Assembly (NCBI GenBank): GCA_021737875.1
Contig: JAIPDD010000010.1
Coordinates: 1 to 33,509, forward strand
Reading direction: 5' to 3'
Length of the DNA: 33,509 bases
DNA from: Sulfuritalea sp.
GTDB taxonomy: Bacteria; Pseudomonadota; Gammaproteobacteria; Burkholderiales; Burkholderiaceae_C
Shown: piece by piece, positions 15,649-24,514 of the stretch
Layout of the letters: each line of letters starts with the position of its first letter
Position numbering within the stretch: position 1 is the stretch's first letter
Notes under the pieces: model-generated
What the model saw: only the letters and a program-made list of their open reading frames with translations
Told to the model about the DNA's origin: nothing
Database searches by the model: none
Made by a program: the position numbers and the translations under genes

Positions 15649-16463
15649 GTTTTTCCTTGCATACCTCGCCACTGACTCGCGCGACCCGCGCTCCATGGAT
15701 GTGGGCGATGACCGGCGTGGTCGCAGGGGGTGCGCTTGCCATGGTGTGTTTTGCGCCGGCACGCTGGCTTACGCATTCGCTTGAAGCGGCGTCGAATGCG
15801 CGTCTTTCATTCAGTGATGTCCGCGGCTCTGTCTGGCAAGGCTCCGCCCAGCTCAGCCTGACTGGCGGGCCTGGCAGCTCCGATGCACGCGCTTTGCCAG
15901 GCCGTGTGGGATGGAATATCAACACCGACTTCAACGGACTTCGCCCGGGCTTGGCGCTTGTTGTTCAAGCGCCCTGTTGTATGCAAACTCCCATGTTGTT
16001 GCAGGTCACGCCAGGTCTGCAGGGCTTGCATTTGCAATGGGCAGACCACGCCTCGGTCTGGCCTGCCTCTTGGCTTAGCGGCTTGGGAACTCCCTGGAAC
16101 ACCATTGGCGCCGAAGGTCCACTAGCGCTGCAAACCACCAGCTTGGGTCTGCAGTGGTCTGGTAACACCATGGTCTTGCAAGGCCAAGCGCACATAGACG
16201 CACACGACATGGCCTCGCGCTTATCGACCTTGCGGCCCATGGGCAGTTACCGATTGACGCTCTTAGGCGGCAAAGCGGCACAACTCGAATTAACCACCCT
16301 TCAAGGCAGCTTGATGCTATCGGGGAAAGGCCAATGGAAGCAGGGGAAACTGCGCTTTACCGGAGAGGCCTTGGCCGCCCCTGAGCGCATGGACGCCTTG
16401 TCGAATTTACTCAATATCATCGGGCAGCGCCAAGGCGCACGCTCTATCATTACCGTGGGCTAA
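15645..16463 (+). CDS. gspN: type II secretion system protein GspN
   Basis: Accessory T2SS protein whose exact role is unclear; it is missing in several systems. The 272-residue product has an N-terminal membrane anchor (~residues 18-38, MWAMTGVVAGGALAMV). A periplasmic part follows with the GspN-typical VRGSVWQGSAQLSL segment near residue 58 and a C-terminal LNIIGQRQGARSII block. I chose ATG 15645 because it overlaps the gspM stop; twelve further upstream codons lie inside gspM and are unlikely to be used. gspD follows after 5 bp. Confidence 0.88.
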   Translation: MSFSLHTSPLTRATRAPWMWAMTGVVAGGALAMVCFAPARWLTHSLEAASNARLSFSDVRGSVWQGSAQLSLTGGPGSSDARALPGRVGWNINTDFNGLRPGLALVVQAPCCMQTPMLLQVTPGLQGLHLQWADHASVWPASWLSGLGTPWNTIGAEGPLALQTTSLGLQWSGNTMVLQGQAHIDAHDMASRLSTLRPMGSYRLTLLGGKAAQLELTTLQGSLMLSGKGQWKQGKLRFTGEALAAPERMDALSNLLNIIGQRQGARSIITVG

Positions 16464-16468
16464 ACCAA

Positions 16469-18517
16469 ATGACACCTTCACGCATCCCACTTTTTCGAAC
16501 CACCATCGCAGTGCTTGCGATGCTTTGCAGCACCGCGTTTGCGCAAAGCCCCAAGCCGGGCGACCCGATTACTTTGAACTTCAATAACGCAGAGATTGAA
16601 GCGGTTGCCCGCACCATCGCCCTGATTTCTGGCATGAACGTGGTGGTTGATCCCCGCGTCAAAGGCACCATCACCTTGGTCACCGAAAAACCCGTGAGCC
16701 GCAGCGTGGCCATGGCGCAATTTTTAAGCAGCCTGCGCCTGCAAGGCTTCACCATGGTGGAGTCGGCCGGGCTGCTCAAAGTAGTTCCTGAAGCCGATGC
16801 CAAGCTGCAAAGTGGCGCGGTAGAGACCAGCGACAGCGCTCCCAAAGGAGCCAGCGGCGGTCAAATCGTGACGCAAATTTTCAAACTGAATTTTGAATCT
16901 GCAAGTAATTTAGTGGCTGTTTTGCGGCCCTTGATCAGCCCCAACAACACCATCAATGCCAACCCCGGCAACAACTCTTTGGTAATCACCGATTACGCCG
17001 ACAACCTACGCCGCATCGCCCGCATCATTGCGGCCATGGATGTGTCCAACGCAACGCAGGTGGAAGTAATCGATCTCAAACACGCCATTGCGGTCGACCT
17101 CGCGCCCTTGGTTCTCAAACTCATTGACGCTTCTGCAACTCCATCGGGCGCGACACCAAACTCCGCAGACACCAGCTTCAAAACCACCGTCCTTGCCGAG
17201 CCGCGCAGCAACACCTTGGTGGTTCGCGCCGCCAATACAGCGCGGGTCGAGTTGGTGAGGTCACTGATCGCCAAACTCGACCAGCCCGGCCTGTCAAGCA
17301 ACGGCGCCTTGGGCAATATCCATGTGGTCTACTTGAAAAATGCCGACGCTACCAAGCTGGCCGCAACGCTGCGCGCAGCCATGGGCAGTGCAGCTACCAA
17401 CCCCCAAAGCAGCGCCAACCCAAGCGCACCCGCCAACGCCAGCGCGAATGCAGCTGCGCCTGCAGCGACCTCCGGCGGCCAAGTGCAAGCCGATATAGCA
17501 ACCAACTCGCTCATCATCACCGCGCCAGAACCGCAGTACCGTCAATTGCGTGAAGTCATTGAGCGGCTCGATGCCCGGCGCGCGCAGGTCTTTGTAGAAA
17601 GCCTGATCGCCGAAGTCAGCGCTGACCGCGCCGCCGAGTTTGGCATCCAATGGCAAGGGGTTTTAGGTAAAAACGGCGATAGCGTGATTGGCTTGCTCGG
17701 CACCAATTTTGGCGCGGGTGGCAAAAACATTGTGAGCCTGAGCGCGGGGGCTGCCGCAGGCACCGTGGCGCCTGCGCGGGGAATCAACATCGGCGCAGCC
17801 CAACAAACCAATGGCATTTACGCCTTAGGTTTTTTGGCCCGCTTTTTAGAAGAGAGTGGCGCGGGTAATGTGTTGTCTACGCCCAACTTACTCACCTTAG
17901 ACAACGAAGAAGCCAAGATCGTGATTGGCCAAAACGTGCCTTTTGTGACCGGACAATTCACCAATAGCAATACGGGCAACGGTGCAGTCAACCCCTTTCA
18001 AACCATTGAGCGGAAAGACGTTGGTTTAACCCTCAAGGTCAAGCCCCAAATCAGCGAAAACGGCACCGTCAAACTCACGATTTTTCAAGAGGTCTCTAGT
18101 GTGCAAGCCTCCACGGTGAACGCCACCAACGGCCCCACCACCAACAAGCGCACTATCGAATCCAATGTATTGGTCGAAGACGGTTCTGTGGTCGTCTTGG
18201 GCGGCTTGTTGCAAGACGAATTCCAAGGCAGCGGCGAAAAAGTGCCCGGCTTGGGCGATCTTCCACTGATTGGCAATTTATTTAAAAGCGAATCGCGCGG
18301 CCGCAAAAAAACCAACCTGATGGTGTTCTTGCGCCCCGTAGTTGTGCGCGATGGTGCAGCGACCGAGCGCTTGTCACTTGATAGGTACGAGCAAATGCGC
18401 TCGGGCATGAAAGACGCACAACCCCTTCCCAGCGTGATGGCCCCGGTGAACGCCTCACCTACACTGCCTGATGCCCCGGCTGTTGCCAAGCCCGCTCCCA
18501 AGGCCAGTGCCAACTAA
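16469..18517 (+). CDS. gspD: type II secretion secretin GspD
   Basis: Outer-membrane secretin, a large ring through which folded proteins leave. The 682-residue protein has a Sec signal peptide (cleavage after about residue 25, TAFA|QSP), the N0 domain (~30-100), then N1, N2 and N3 modules with PNNSLVI-like, SNTLVVRA and TNSLIITA repeats. The C-terminal secretin domain carries QNVPFVTG and the signature [14 protein letters not shown]. An Ala/Ser/Asn-rich insert of about 35 residues sits in the N3 region (about 17385-17480). The C-terminal tail is Pro/Ala-rich, and no pilotin gene (gspS) is nearby. gspE starts one base after its stop. Confidence 0.97.
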   Translation: MTPSRIPLFRTTIAVLAMLCSTAFAQSPKPGDPITLNFNNAEIEAVARTIALISGMNVVVDPRVKGTITLVTEKPVSRSVAMAQFLSSLRLQGFTMVESAGLLKVVPEADAKLQSGAVETSDSAPKGASGGQIVTQIFKLNFESASNLVAVLRPLISPNNTINANPGNNSLVITDYADNLRRIARIIAAMDVSNATQVEVIDLKHAIAVDLAPLVLKLIDASATPSGATPNSADTSFKTTVLAEPRSNTLVVRAANTARVELVRSLIAKLDQPGLSSNGALGNIHVVYLKNADATKLAATLRAAMGSAATNPQSSANPSAPANASANAAAPAATSGGQVQADIATNSLIITAPEPQYRQLREVIERLDARRAQVFVESLIAEVSADRAAEFGIQWQGVLGKNGDSVIGLLGTNFGAGGKNIVSLSAGAAAGTVAPARGINIGAAQQTNGIYALGFLARFLEESGAGNVLSTPNLLTLDNEEAKIVIGQNVPFVTGQFTNSNTGNGAVNPFQTIERKDVGLTLKVKPQISENGTVKLTIFQEVSSVQASTVNATNGPTTNKRTIESNVLVEDGSVVVLGGLLQDEFQGSGEKVPGLGDLPLIGNLFKSESRGRKKTNLMVFLRPVVVRDGAATERLSLDRYEQMRSGMKDAQPLPSVMAPVNASPTLPDAPAVAKPAPKASAN

Positions 18518-18518
18518 G

Positions 18519-19907
18519 ATGCGCTACCCGCTGCCCTACGCCTTCGCCCGCACCCAACAGGTCTTGTTGGAAGAAGATGCGCAAGGCATGACGCTGCATC
18601 TTCACAGCGCATCGCTGCCCAGTGGCATTGGCGAAGTGATGCGCAAGTACGGGGTCAAAGAAGTTCAAACCCACAACCGTGCCGACTTGAGCCAACGCAT
18701 CAGCGCGGCCTACGCTCAGAGCGAATCGAGCGCCGCGGCTGTGGTCAGCGAAGTTGAAGGTGAGGCCGACTTGCAACGCATGATGCAAGACCTGCCCGCG
18801 ATCGAAGACCTGCTAGAAACCTCGGACGACGCGCCCATCATCCGCATGCTCAACGCCTTGCTCACCCAAGCAGCGCGTGACGGAGCCAGTGATATTCACA
18901 TCGAACCGTATGAACGCCACTCCGTCGTGCGTTTTCGGGTGGATGGCAATTTGCGCGAGGTCGTTCAGCCCAACCGGGCCTTACACGCGGCGCTCATCTC
19001 GCGCTTAAAAATCATGGCCGAGCTCGATATTGCCGAGCGGCGTATGCCCCAAGACGGTCGCATTTCTCTGCGCATTGGAACGCGTGCAGTCGATGTCCGC
19101 GTCAGCACCATTCCCAGCGCCCACGGAGAGCGCGCCGTCTTGCGTTTGCTCGATAAAAGCGAAGGGCAACTCAGCTTAGAGTCTCTTGGCATGCAAGGTG
19201 ATGTACTTGCACACTTGGGCCATTTGCTGCAACAACCGCATGGCATTATTTTGGTGACCGGCCCGACGGGCTCAGGAAAAACCACCACCTTGTATGCGGG
19301 ACTGCAACGCCTAGACACCCGCGGGCGCAACATCATGACGGTGGAAGACCCGATTGAATACGAACTCGCCGGTATCGGGCAAACCCAGGTCAACACCAAA
19401 ATTGACCTCACCTTTGCCAAAGCCCTGCGCGCCATCTTGCGCCAAGACCCGGACATCATCATGGTCGGTGAAATCCGCGATATCGAGACCGCGCAGATTG
19501 CAATTCAAGCCTCGCTCACCGGCCACTTGGTGCTTGCTACCTTGCACACCAACGACGCCGCCAGTGCCGTCACCCGGCTCACCGACATGGGCATCGAACC
19601 CTTTTTGCTCAGCTCTTCGCTGTTGGGGGTGCTCGCCCAACGCTTGGTGCGCAAAGTTTGTACTGCGTGTGCGGGTGCAGGGTGCGATACCTGCGCGCAC
19701 ACCGGATACCTTGGGCGCACCGGCGTGTTTGAGCTTTTAGAGACTGATGACACCCTGCGCGCACTCATCCACAACCGCGCCTCGGAGGCTGACATTCGCA
19801 CTGCGGCTTTGACCAAAGGCATGGTCTTGATGCGCGAGGACGGCGAGCGCCTGGTTGCCCAAGGGTTGACCACCCGCGAAGAGTTGGTTCGCGTGACGCG
19901 CGACTAA
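18519..19907 (+). CDS. gspE: type II secretion ATPase GspE
   Basis: Cytoplasmic hexameric ATPase that powers pseudopilus assembly, docked on GspL. The 462-residue protein has an N2E domain, Walker A GPTGSGKT (248-255), Asp-box residues around 270-280, Walker B region [11 protein letters not shown] (311-321) and His box TLHTNDA (341-347). Four cysteines at 381, 384, 389 and 392 form C-x2-C-x4-C-x2-C. The classical GspE zinc subdomain has a much longer spacer of roughly 25-30 residues between the pairs. The N-terminal N1E region is also short. ATG 18519 follows the gspD stop by one base; an in-frame ATG at 18471 inside gspD is less likely. gspF follows after 10 bp. Confidence 0.96.
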   Translation: MRYPLPYAFARTQQVLLEEDAQGMTLHLHSASLPSGIGEVMRKYGVKEVQTHNRADLSQRISAAYAQSESSAAAVVSEVEGEADLQRMMQDLPAIEDLLETSDDAPIIRMLNALLTQAARDGASDIHIEPYERHSVVRFRVDGNLREVVQPNRALHAALISRLKIMAELDIAERRMPQDGRISLRIGTRAVDVRVSTIPSAHGERAVLRLLDKSEGQLSLESLGMQGDVLAHLGHLLQQPHGIILVTGPTGSGKTTTLYAGLQRLDTRGRNIMTVEDPIEYELAGIGQTQVNTKIDLTFAKALRAILRQDPDIIMVGEIRDIETAQIAIQASLTGHLVLATLHTNDAASAVTRLTDMGIEPFLLSSSLLGVLAQRLVRKVCTACAGAGCDTCAHTGYLGRTGVFELLETDDTLRALIHNRASEADIRTAALTKGMVLMREDGERLVAQGLTTREELVRVTRD

Positions 19908-19917
19908 ACCGACCGCC

Positions 19918-21138
19918 ATGCCCGCATTCGCTTATGAAGCTCTGAGTACGGACGGGCACACCCGCAAGGGAACCATCGAAGCCGATTCCGCCAAAGCCGC
20001 GCGCAGCCTCTTGCGTGCGCAAGCCTTGGTGCCGCTGAAGGTGGACGCTCTATCGAACACAAACGCTGGCGACAAGCCCCCTGCCGTTTTATTCAAACGC
20101 CGCGTATTCAGCGCCTCTGCTTTGAGCGTTTGGACGCGCCAACTCGCAGGCTTGGTCTCGTCTGGCCTGCCACTGGAACGGGCCTTGGCCTCGCTCAGCA
20201 CCGAGGCCGAGCGCGAGTCAGAACGCAACCTGGTCGCGCGCTTGCGATCAGAGGTGCACAGTGGCAGCACCTTTGCCAAAGCATTGGCGGAGCACCCAAG
20301 GGAGTTTTCAACGATTTATGTCGCCGTGATCGGCGCGGGCGAGCAAAGTGGACAACTGGCGCTGGTGTTAGAGCATCTGGCCCAAGACCTGGAAGACCAG
20401 CAAAACCTTCACGCCAAATTAGTTGGCGCCGCACTCTACCCCGCCATTGTCAGCGCCGTGGCTTTGGGCATTGTCTTGTTTCTTATGGCCTACGTGGTGC
20501 CCCAAGTCGCCAGTGTTTTTGCCGGTAGCAAGAAGGCCTTGCCTTTTTTAACGGTGCTCATGCTGGCCTTGAGTGACATGGTGCGCCAGTTCGGTAGCTT
20601 GCTTTTATTCTTAGGTGTGGTGGGCATCTTTACCGCACGCCAGGCTTTGAAAAATCCTGCACTTCGCTACCGCTTTGACGCTGTATGGCTTACGTTGCCC
20701 ATCGTAGGAAAACTCTCGCGCAGCTTCAACGCTGCCCGCTTTGCCAGCACCTTGGCGATGCTCGCTGCCGCCGGCGTTCCCATCCTGAAAGCCCTGCAAG
20801 CCGCCGCTGACACGCTGAGCAACCACGCCCTGCGCCAAGACGCATACGACGCGCTGGTTGCGGTGCGCGAAGGCGCACCCTTGGCCTCGGCCTTGGCCCA
20901 AAAGAAACGCTTTCCTGGCTTGCTGTCGATGTTTGCCCGCTTGGGCGAACAAACCGGCCAACTGCCGGTGATGCTGCAACGCGCCGCTCATCAACTCAGC
21001 ACCGAAGTTCAGCGCAAAGCCCTGCAACTGGCAACGCTCTTAGAGCCCTTGTTGATTGTGGTGATGGGCGCTGTCGTGATGCTCATCGTCTTGGCCGTTC
21101 TGTTGCCCATCATTGAAATGAACCAGTTGGTACGGTGA
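19918..21138 (+). CDS. gspF: type II secretion inner-membrane protein GspF
   Basis: Polytopic platform protein at the centre of the T2SS motor. The 406-residue length is normal. It begins MPAFAYEALSTDGHTRKGTI, then has two copies of the T2SSF domain (~75-195 and ~275-398) and three membrane segments near residues 175-195, 222-240 and 380-400. The FARLGEQTGQL motif in the second repeat matches IGAGEQSGQL in the first. It is the last gene of the rightward operon. The next gene converges with an 18-bp gap, and no clear terminator hairpin is visible. Confidence 0.96.
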   Translation: MPAFAYEALSTDGHTRKGTIEADSAKAARSLLRAQALVPLKVDALSNTNAGDKPPAVLFKRRVFSASALSVWTRQLAGLVSSGLPLERALASLSTEAERESERNLVARLRSEVHSGSTFAKALAEHPREFSTIYVAVIGAGEQSGQLALVLEHLAQDLEDQQNLHAKLVGAALYPAIVSAVALGIVLFLMAYVVPQVASVFAGSKKALPFLTVLMLALSDMVRQFGSLLLFLGVVGIFTARQALKNPALRYRFDAVWLTLPIVGKLSRSFNAARFASTLAMLAAAGVPILKALQAAADTLSNHALRQDAYDALVAVREGAPLASALAQKKRFPGLLSMFARLGEQTGQLPVMLQRAAHQLSTEVQRKALQLATLLEPLLIVVMGAVVMLIVLAVLLPIIEMNQLVR

Positions 21139-21156
21139 GTGCGCATTGGCATGGGT

Positions 21157-21561
21157 TTACTGAAGGTTGACCGTGTTGCCCTCGCGGTCCAAGGGGACTA
21201 AACCATCAAGTTGTCCCGCCTTGATCTGCGCTACGACGCGTTCGAGAACCGGTTCTGCGTCTGCGCTGCTCGGGGCTTGGCCCGGCTGCCCGGACAGGGT
21301 TGTCACAAAAACCACGGTCCACGCCACCCCCAAGCCCTGTGACTCTTGGAGCAACTGCGCCATGCCAGTAAGTTCGTCGGGCGTTTTATCCACACACATG
21401 ACGGGCACCAAAGCCCCACCCTGGCCGGCCAAAAACTGGGCTTGCTGGGCTGGCGAACTCTCCGGTGGTAGTTCGGCTTTGGCAAAAACGAAAAGCAAAC
21501 GTTGTGCACGGGTTTGGGCGCGCGCAGCTGTGAGCAAATCATCCAAGGAGGAAATATTCAT
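21157..21561 (-). CDS. conserved protein of unknown function, last gene of the nar operon
   Basis: A 134-residue soluble protein with no signal peptide or membrane segment. Visible features are an N-terminal LDDLLTAARAQ helix, a hydrophobic LLFVFAKAEL strand, GGALVPVMCVDKTPDEL, and a WTVVFVTTL strand, suggesting a compact alpha/beta fold. Similar proteins in Burkholderiales are, as I recall, often labelled ribonucleotide reductase subunit alpha, but none of that enzyme's motifs is present and the label looks wrong. Its ATG overlaps the stop of the carbonic anhydrase gene (ATGA), so the two are probably translated together. I do not assign a function. Confidence 0.8.
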   Translation of the reverse strand: MNISSLDDLLTAARAQTRAQRLLFVFAKAELPPESSPAQQAQFLAGQGGALVPVMCVDKTPDELTGMAQLLQESQGLGVAWTVVFVTTLSGQPGQAPSSADAEPVLERVVAQIKAGQLDGLVPLDREGNTVNLQ

Positions 21562-22274
21562 GGTGTGACCAAGGTGTAGTGATGCAGGGGAGCGTACGCG
21601 TCGTCAATCTCATTAAAAACAGGCTCGGACAAATGCTCAGGGTATGGGCCGTCACCGCTGTGCGATGCAAGCGAAGCCGGAACAAATTGCCCGCTCTTGA
21701 CATCAAACACATGGACTTCGCCCTCTTCAATCACATAGTGCCAACCATGCAAGGTCATCGCTTTGGCCTCGACTTGCGCGCGCACCATGGGGTAACCCAT
21801 CAGCCGCTCCAACTGCAAGACGACCGCCCGCTGCTCTGAACGGCGCAATGCCTCGGGTGTGACCTGCACCGGCAAAGCCGCATCGCGACCTAAGTCGAGC
21901 CACGCTTTGAGGTTTTTCGCCTGGGGGGCTTGCTCTTCATACAGGGCGCGAATTCCACCACAATGGCTGTGACCGCAAACCACGATGCGCGAGACTTTCA
22001 GGTTTAAAACTGCAAACTCAATGGCAGCCGAGGTTCCATGAAATCCTGCAGACCCGTCATAGGGCGGAACAAATGCACCCACATTGCGCACCATGAATAA
22101 CTCACCCGGACCGGCTCCGGTTAACAAATAAGGTACCACGCGGGAGTCGGAGCAACCGATGAACAAAATACTGGGGTGTTGACCTTCTTGCACCAGCGAT
22201 TCAAACTGTGCCTGAACGCTTGGAAAAGTGTCATCATGGAAACGGCGCAAGCGCTCAAGCAGCGGATCAGGCAC
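21558..22274 (-). CDS. can: beta-class carbonic anhydrase
   Basis: Interconverts CO2 and bicarbonate in the cytoplasm using zinc. The 238-residue protein has both family signatures: CSDSR at residues 41-45 (zinc ligand Cys41 with the Asp43-Arg45 dyad) and CGHSHCGG at 100-107 (zinc ligands His102 and Cys105). There is no signal peptide. Translation starts at GTG 22274; there is no usable ATG nearby. It lies 11 bp after the prolyl isomerase gene and overlaps the next gene, placing it inside the nar transcription unit. The enzyme class is certain; the symbol is by analogy with Escherichia coli can. Confidence 0.93.
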   Translation of the reverse strand: MPDPLLERLRRFHDDTFPSVQAQFESLVQEGQHPSILFIGCSDSRVVPYLLTGAGPGELFMVRNVGAFVPPYDGSAGFHGTSAAIEFAVLNLKVSRIVVCGHSHCGGIRALYEEQAPQAKNLKAWLDLGRDAALPVQVTPEALRRSEQRAVVLQLERLMGYPMVRAQVEAKAMTLHGWHYVIEEGEVHVFDVKSGQFVPASLASHSGDGPYPEHLSEPVFNEIDDAYAPLHHYTLVTP

Positions 22275-22285
22275 TTCGTTCTTTG

Positions 22286-23077
22286 CTATTGAACCAAGGG
22301 CGTATGCGCAGGCTCTAAGTCCACGCCCACCACCTGTGCCTGCGCTGCCAACACCGATAGGTATTGACGCAAAGCGGCGACAAAGGTCTTTTGACGCAGT
22401 GCCATCGCAACAGCACCTTGCACGGTTTCAAAACCTTGTACGGCTCCAGGCTCTCGCTGCAAGACTTCGACCACATGCAAACCAAAGCGGCTGTGTACCA
22501 ATCGGGGTAAGACCCCCACTTCAGTCTGTCCAAAGATTTCTTTGCCAAACTCAGGGGCGCAATCGGATGTGGTGAGCCAACCCAGCGCACCGCCGTCAGC
22601 ACCGCTTGGGCAATTGGAAAGCGCACTGGCTGCTTTGGCAAACGCGTCTTGCGGAGACTTTCCATCATGGCAGCGCACATCTAGCAAAGTCGTTTCAGCT
22701 CGATTGCGAAGTGCTGCCAGATCAACACCTGGCGTCACCGCAAACAAAATGTGGCGAACCTGCACTTTCTCTCCCGCGCTGTAGCTTGCAAGGTGTGTCT
22801 TGTAGTGCCGCTGGCAAGCCTCCGGCGAAGGTTCAGGAATCGCCAAGTGGGCATCTAATAGTTTTTCAATCGCCAAGGATGCGGCTTCACTCAGAACGCC
22901 GTCGCTGGTCGCTTCGTCATCGCTCGTTAAAAACCTATGCGTAACTGCCGCTTGACGAAGCAACTCTGAGCATGCGCGTTGGCGCAAATCATCTTCAGAC
23001 AAAAGTGCCTCTGCGTGATGCAATGCGATCCCGTTCACACGGGCGACGCTGGGTTCGGACATATGGATACCTGACAT
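22286..23077 (-). CDS. parvulin-type peptidyl-prolyl cis-trans isomerase (NifM/PpiC-like)
   Basis: Folding helper predicted to act on a nitrate reductase component or on its maturation. The 264-residue protein has an N-terminal helical region (~1-95) and a rotamase domain (~105-205) with VQVRHILFAV, GGALGWLTTSDCAPEF and HSRFGLHVVEVL, the usual parvulin landmarks. No signal peptide is present, so it is cytoplasmic. I chose the ATG at 23077, which has AAGGA seven bases upstream; a later ATG (MSEPS) and an earlier GTG at 23095 are alternatives. A PpiC-type gene directly after narI is also known from Pseudomonas aeruginosa and other denitrifiers. Confidence 0.9.
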   Translation of the reverse strand: MSGIHMSEPSVARVNGIALHHAEALLSEDDLRQRACSELLRQAAVTHRFLTSDDEATSDGVLSEAASLAIEKLLDAHLAIPEPSPEACQRHYKTHLASYSAGEKVQVRHILFAVTPGVDLAALRNRAETTLLDVRCHDGKSPQDAFAKAASALSNCPSGADGGALGWLTTSDCAPEFGKEIFGQTEVGVLPRLVHSRFGLHVVEVLQREPGAVQGFETVQGAVAMALRQKTFVAALRQYLSVLAAQAQVVGVDLEPAHTPLVQ

Positions 23078-23087
23078 CGTGCAGTCC

Positions 23088-23822
23088 TTAAACACCCGCG
23101 CCGGGGTGGCGCGCTGCGTTGTGGGCTGCGGGTACGTTTAATCGGCGTGAGCGAACCACTTGGTACGGACGCACTAAATAAGCCACCGTGCCAAAGCCGC
23201 TCCACACATGAACCAAGCGTGTAAAAGGGAAGATAAAAAATACCGTCATCCCCAAGAACATATGTAATTTAAAAATCACGCCTGCCTGGGCCAGCATCTC
23301 TGGCGCGCCGGATTGAAAAGTCACAATGGTCTGCGCCCAAGCAGCAAGCTTCATCATCATGCTGCCATCTAAATGCTGCGCTGACAAAGGAATCGTTGCC
23401 AATCCCAAGGCCAACTGCACCCAAAGCAAGACCAAAAGAACAATGTCGCTGGTTTTAGAGTTAATGCGTATGCGCGGCTCAAACAAACGGCGATGCAAAA
23501 GCACGGTCACTCCAATAAATCCTAAAACCCCAGCCACCCCGCCACTGACCATTGCCATCATCTGCTTCGATCCGGCATCCAGAAAATTCTCATACACAAA
23601 ATGGGGCGTCAACATGCCAAACAGATGACCAAAAAACAAAAACAAAACGCCCACATGAAACAAATTGCTACCTATGCGAAGTTGACCCGCTTTGAGAAGT
23701 TGCGATGAGTCACTCTTCCAGGTGTATTGGTCGCGGTCAAAGCGGATCAAGCTGCCAACCAAAAAAACGGTGAAGGCAATGTAGGGGTACACGCCAAAAA
23801 GAAAATAGTTGAGTGCGTTCAT
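23088..23822 (-). CDS. narI: respiratory nitrate reductase gamma subunit (cytochrome b)
   Basis: Membrane diheme cytochrome b that takes electrons from quinol and passes them to NarH. The 244-residue protein has five hydrophobic segments. The heme ligands fall at His56, His66, His187 and His205, the same numbers as in Escherichia coli NarI, with GSNLFHVG and FTRLVHVWS motifs intact. I chose ATG 23822 (MNALNYFLFGVYPY), which overlaps the narJ stop by four bases; the longer upstream frame lies inside narJ. The prolyl isomerase start follows its stop by 10 bp. Confidence 0.97.
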   Translation of the reverse strand: MNALNYFLFGVYPYIAFTVFLVGSLIRFDRDQYTWKSDSSQLLKAGQLRIGSNLFHVGVLFLFFGHLFGMLTPHFVYENFLDAGSKQMMAMVSGGVAGVLGFIGVTVLLHRRLFEPRIRINSKTSDIVLLVLLWVQLALGLATIPLSAQHLDGSMMMKLAAWAQTIVTFQSGAPEMLAQAGVIFKLHMFLGMTVFFIFPFTRLVHVWSGFGTVAYLVRPYQVVRSRRLNVPAAHNAARHPGAGV

Positions 23823-24511
23823 ACAGAGGCTCCAGTCGCAATGGGGACTTTTTTGACAAAGTGAATGGGTTGGGCCTGATCGGGCTTGGTTTGGCCTTTC
23901 ACAGAACATCCGTCAAAGACGACCGGCTCTTCCCATGCGCAATCCATAGGCTCATCGGGCGCTACTTTCACTGCATGGGCCTTTTCACCTGCAAGCTCCA
24001 TCAAAGCGCCTAAAACGCTTGCGTAAGGGGTACTGCGTTGCTGCAGCGCGCTAAAAATAGCGTTAAAGATATGCGCCATTTCGGCCAAAAAAGCCCGTGC
24101 TTCCACGGGCGGCTGGGTTGAGACAAACTGCAAAACAACCGGCAGGTAGTCTGGCATTTCATCGGGAGTGAGAAATAGTCCGGCCTTTTCATAGGTCTGG
24201 GCCAAATCAATCATGGCGGGCCCGCGTTCGCGTGAATCACCATGCACGTGTTCAAACAAATGCAGCGAAGTCGCGCGCCCTCGGTCAAAAAGTTCCACAT
24301 ACTGGGCTTCAATATCCAAGACATCGGCTCCGCCCAGTGTCGCGATTAAAACGTCTAACTCTTTCAAACGCTCAGGTGTCATCGCGCGCTCTTCATGCAG
24401 TGCAGCTTGCATTTCACTTAAATGGGCGCGCAGCGTGCTGTCGGGGTACGACAGCAAATGGGCCAACACCTTGAGACTCATGGATGCAGCCGTTGGTTTG
24501 GAAAATGCCAT
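23819..24511 (-). CDS. narJ: nitrate reductase assembly chaperone NarJ
   Basis: Cytoplasmic chaperone that holds NarGH for insertion of the molybdenum cofactor and iron-sulfur clusters and then for docking on NarI; it is not part of the final enzyme. The 230-residue protein belongs to the TorD/NarJ family, with LSYPDSTLRAHL near the N-terminus and the conserved ELFDRGRATSLHLFEHVHG segment at residues ~75-95. The gene lies between narH (3-bp gap) and narI (4-bp overlap), its standard place. Confidence 0.95.
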   Translation of the reverse strand: MAFSKPTAASMSLKVLAHLLSYPDSTLRAHLSEMQAALHEERAMTPERLKELDVLIATLGGADVLDIEAQYVELFDRGRATSLHLFEHVHGDSRERGPAMIDLAQTYEKAGLFLTPDEMPDYLPVVLQFVSTQPPVEARAFLAEMAHIFNAIFSALQQRSTPYASVLGALMELAGEKAHAVKVAPDEPMDCAWEEPVVFDGCSVKGQTKPDQAQPIHFVKKVPIATGASV

Positions 24512-24514
24512 GGT

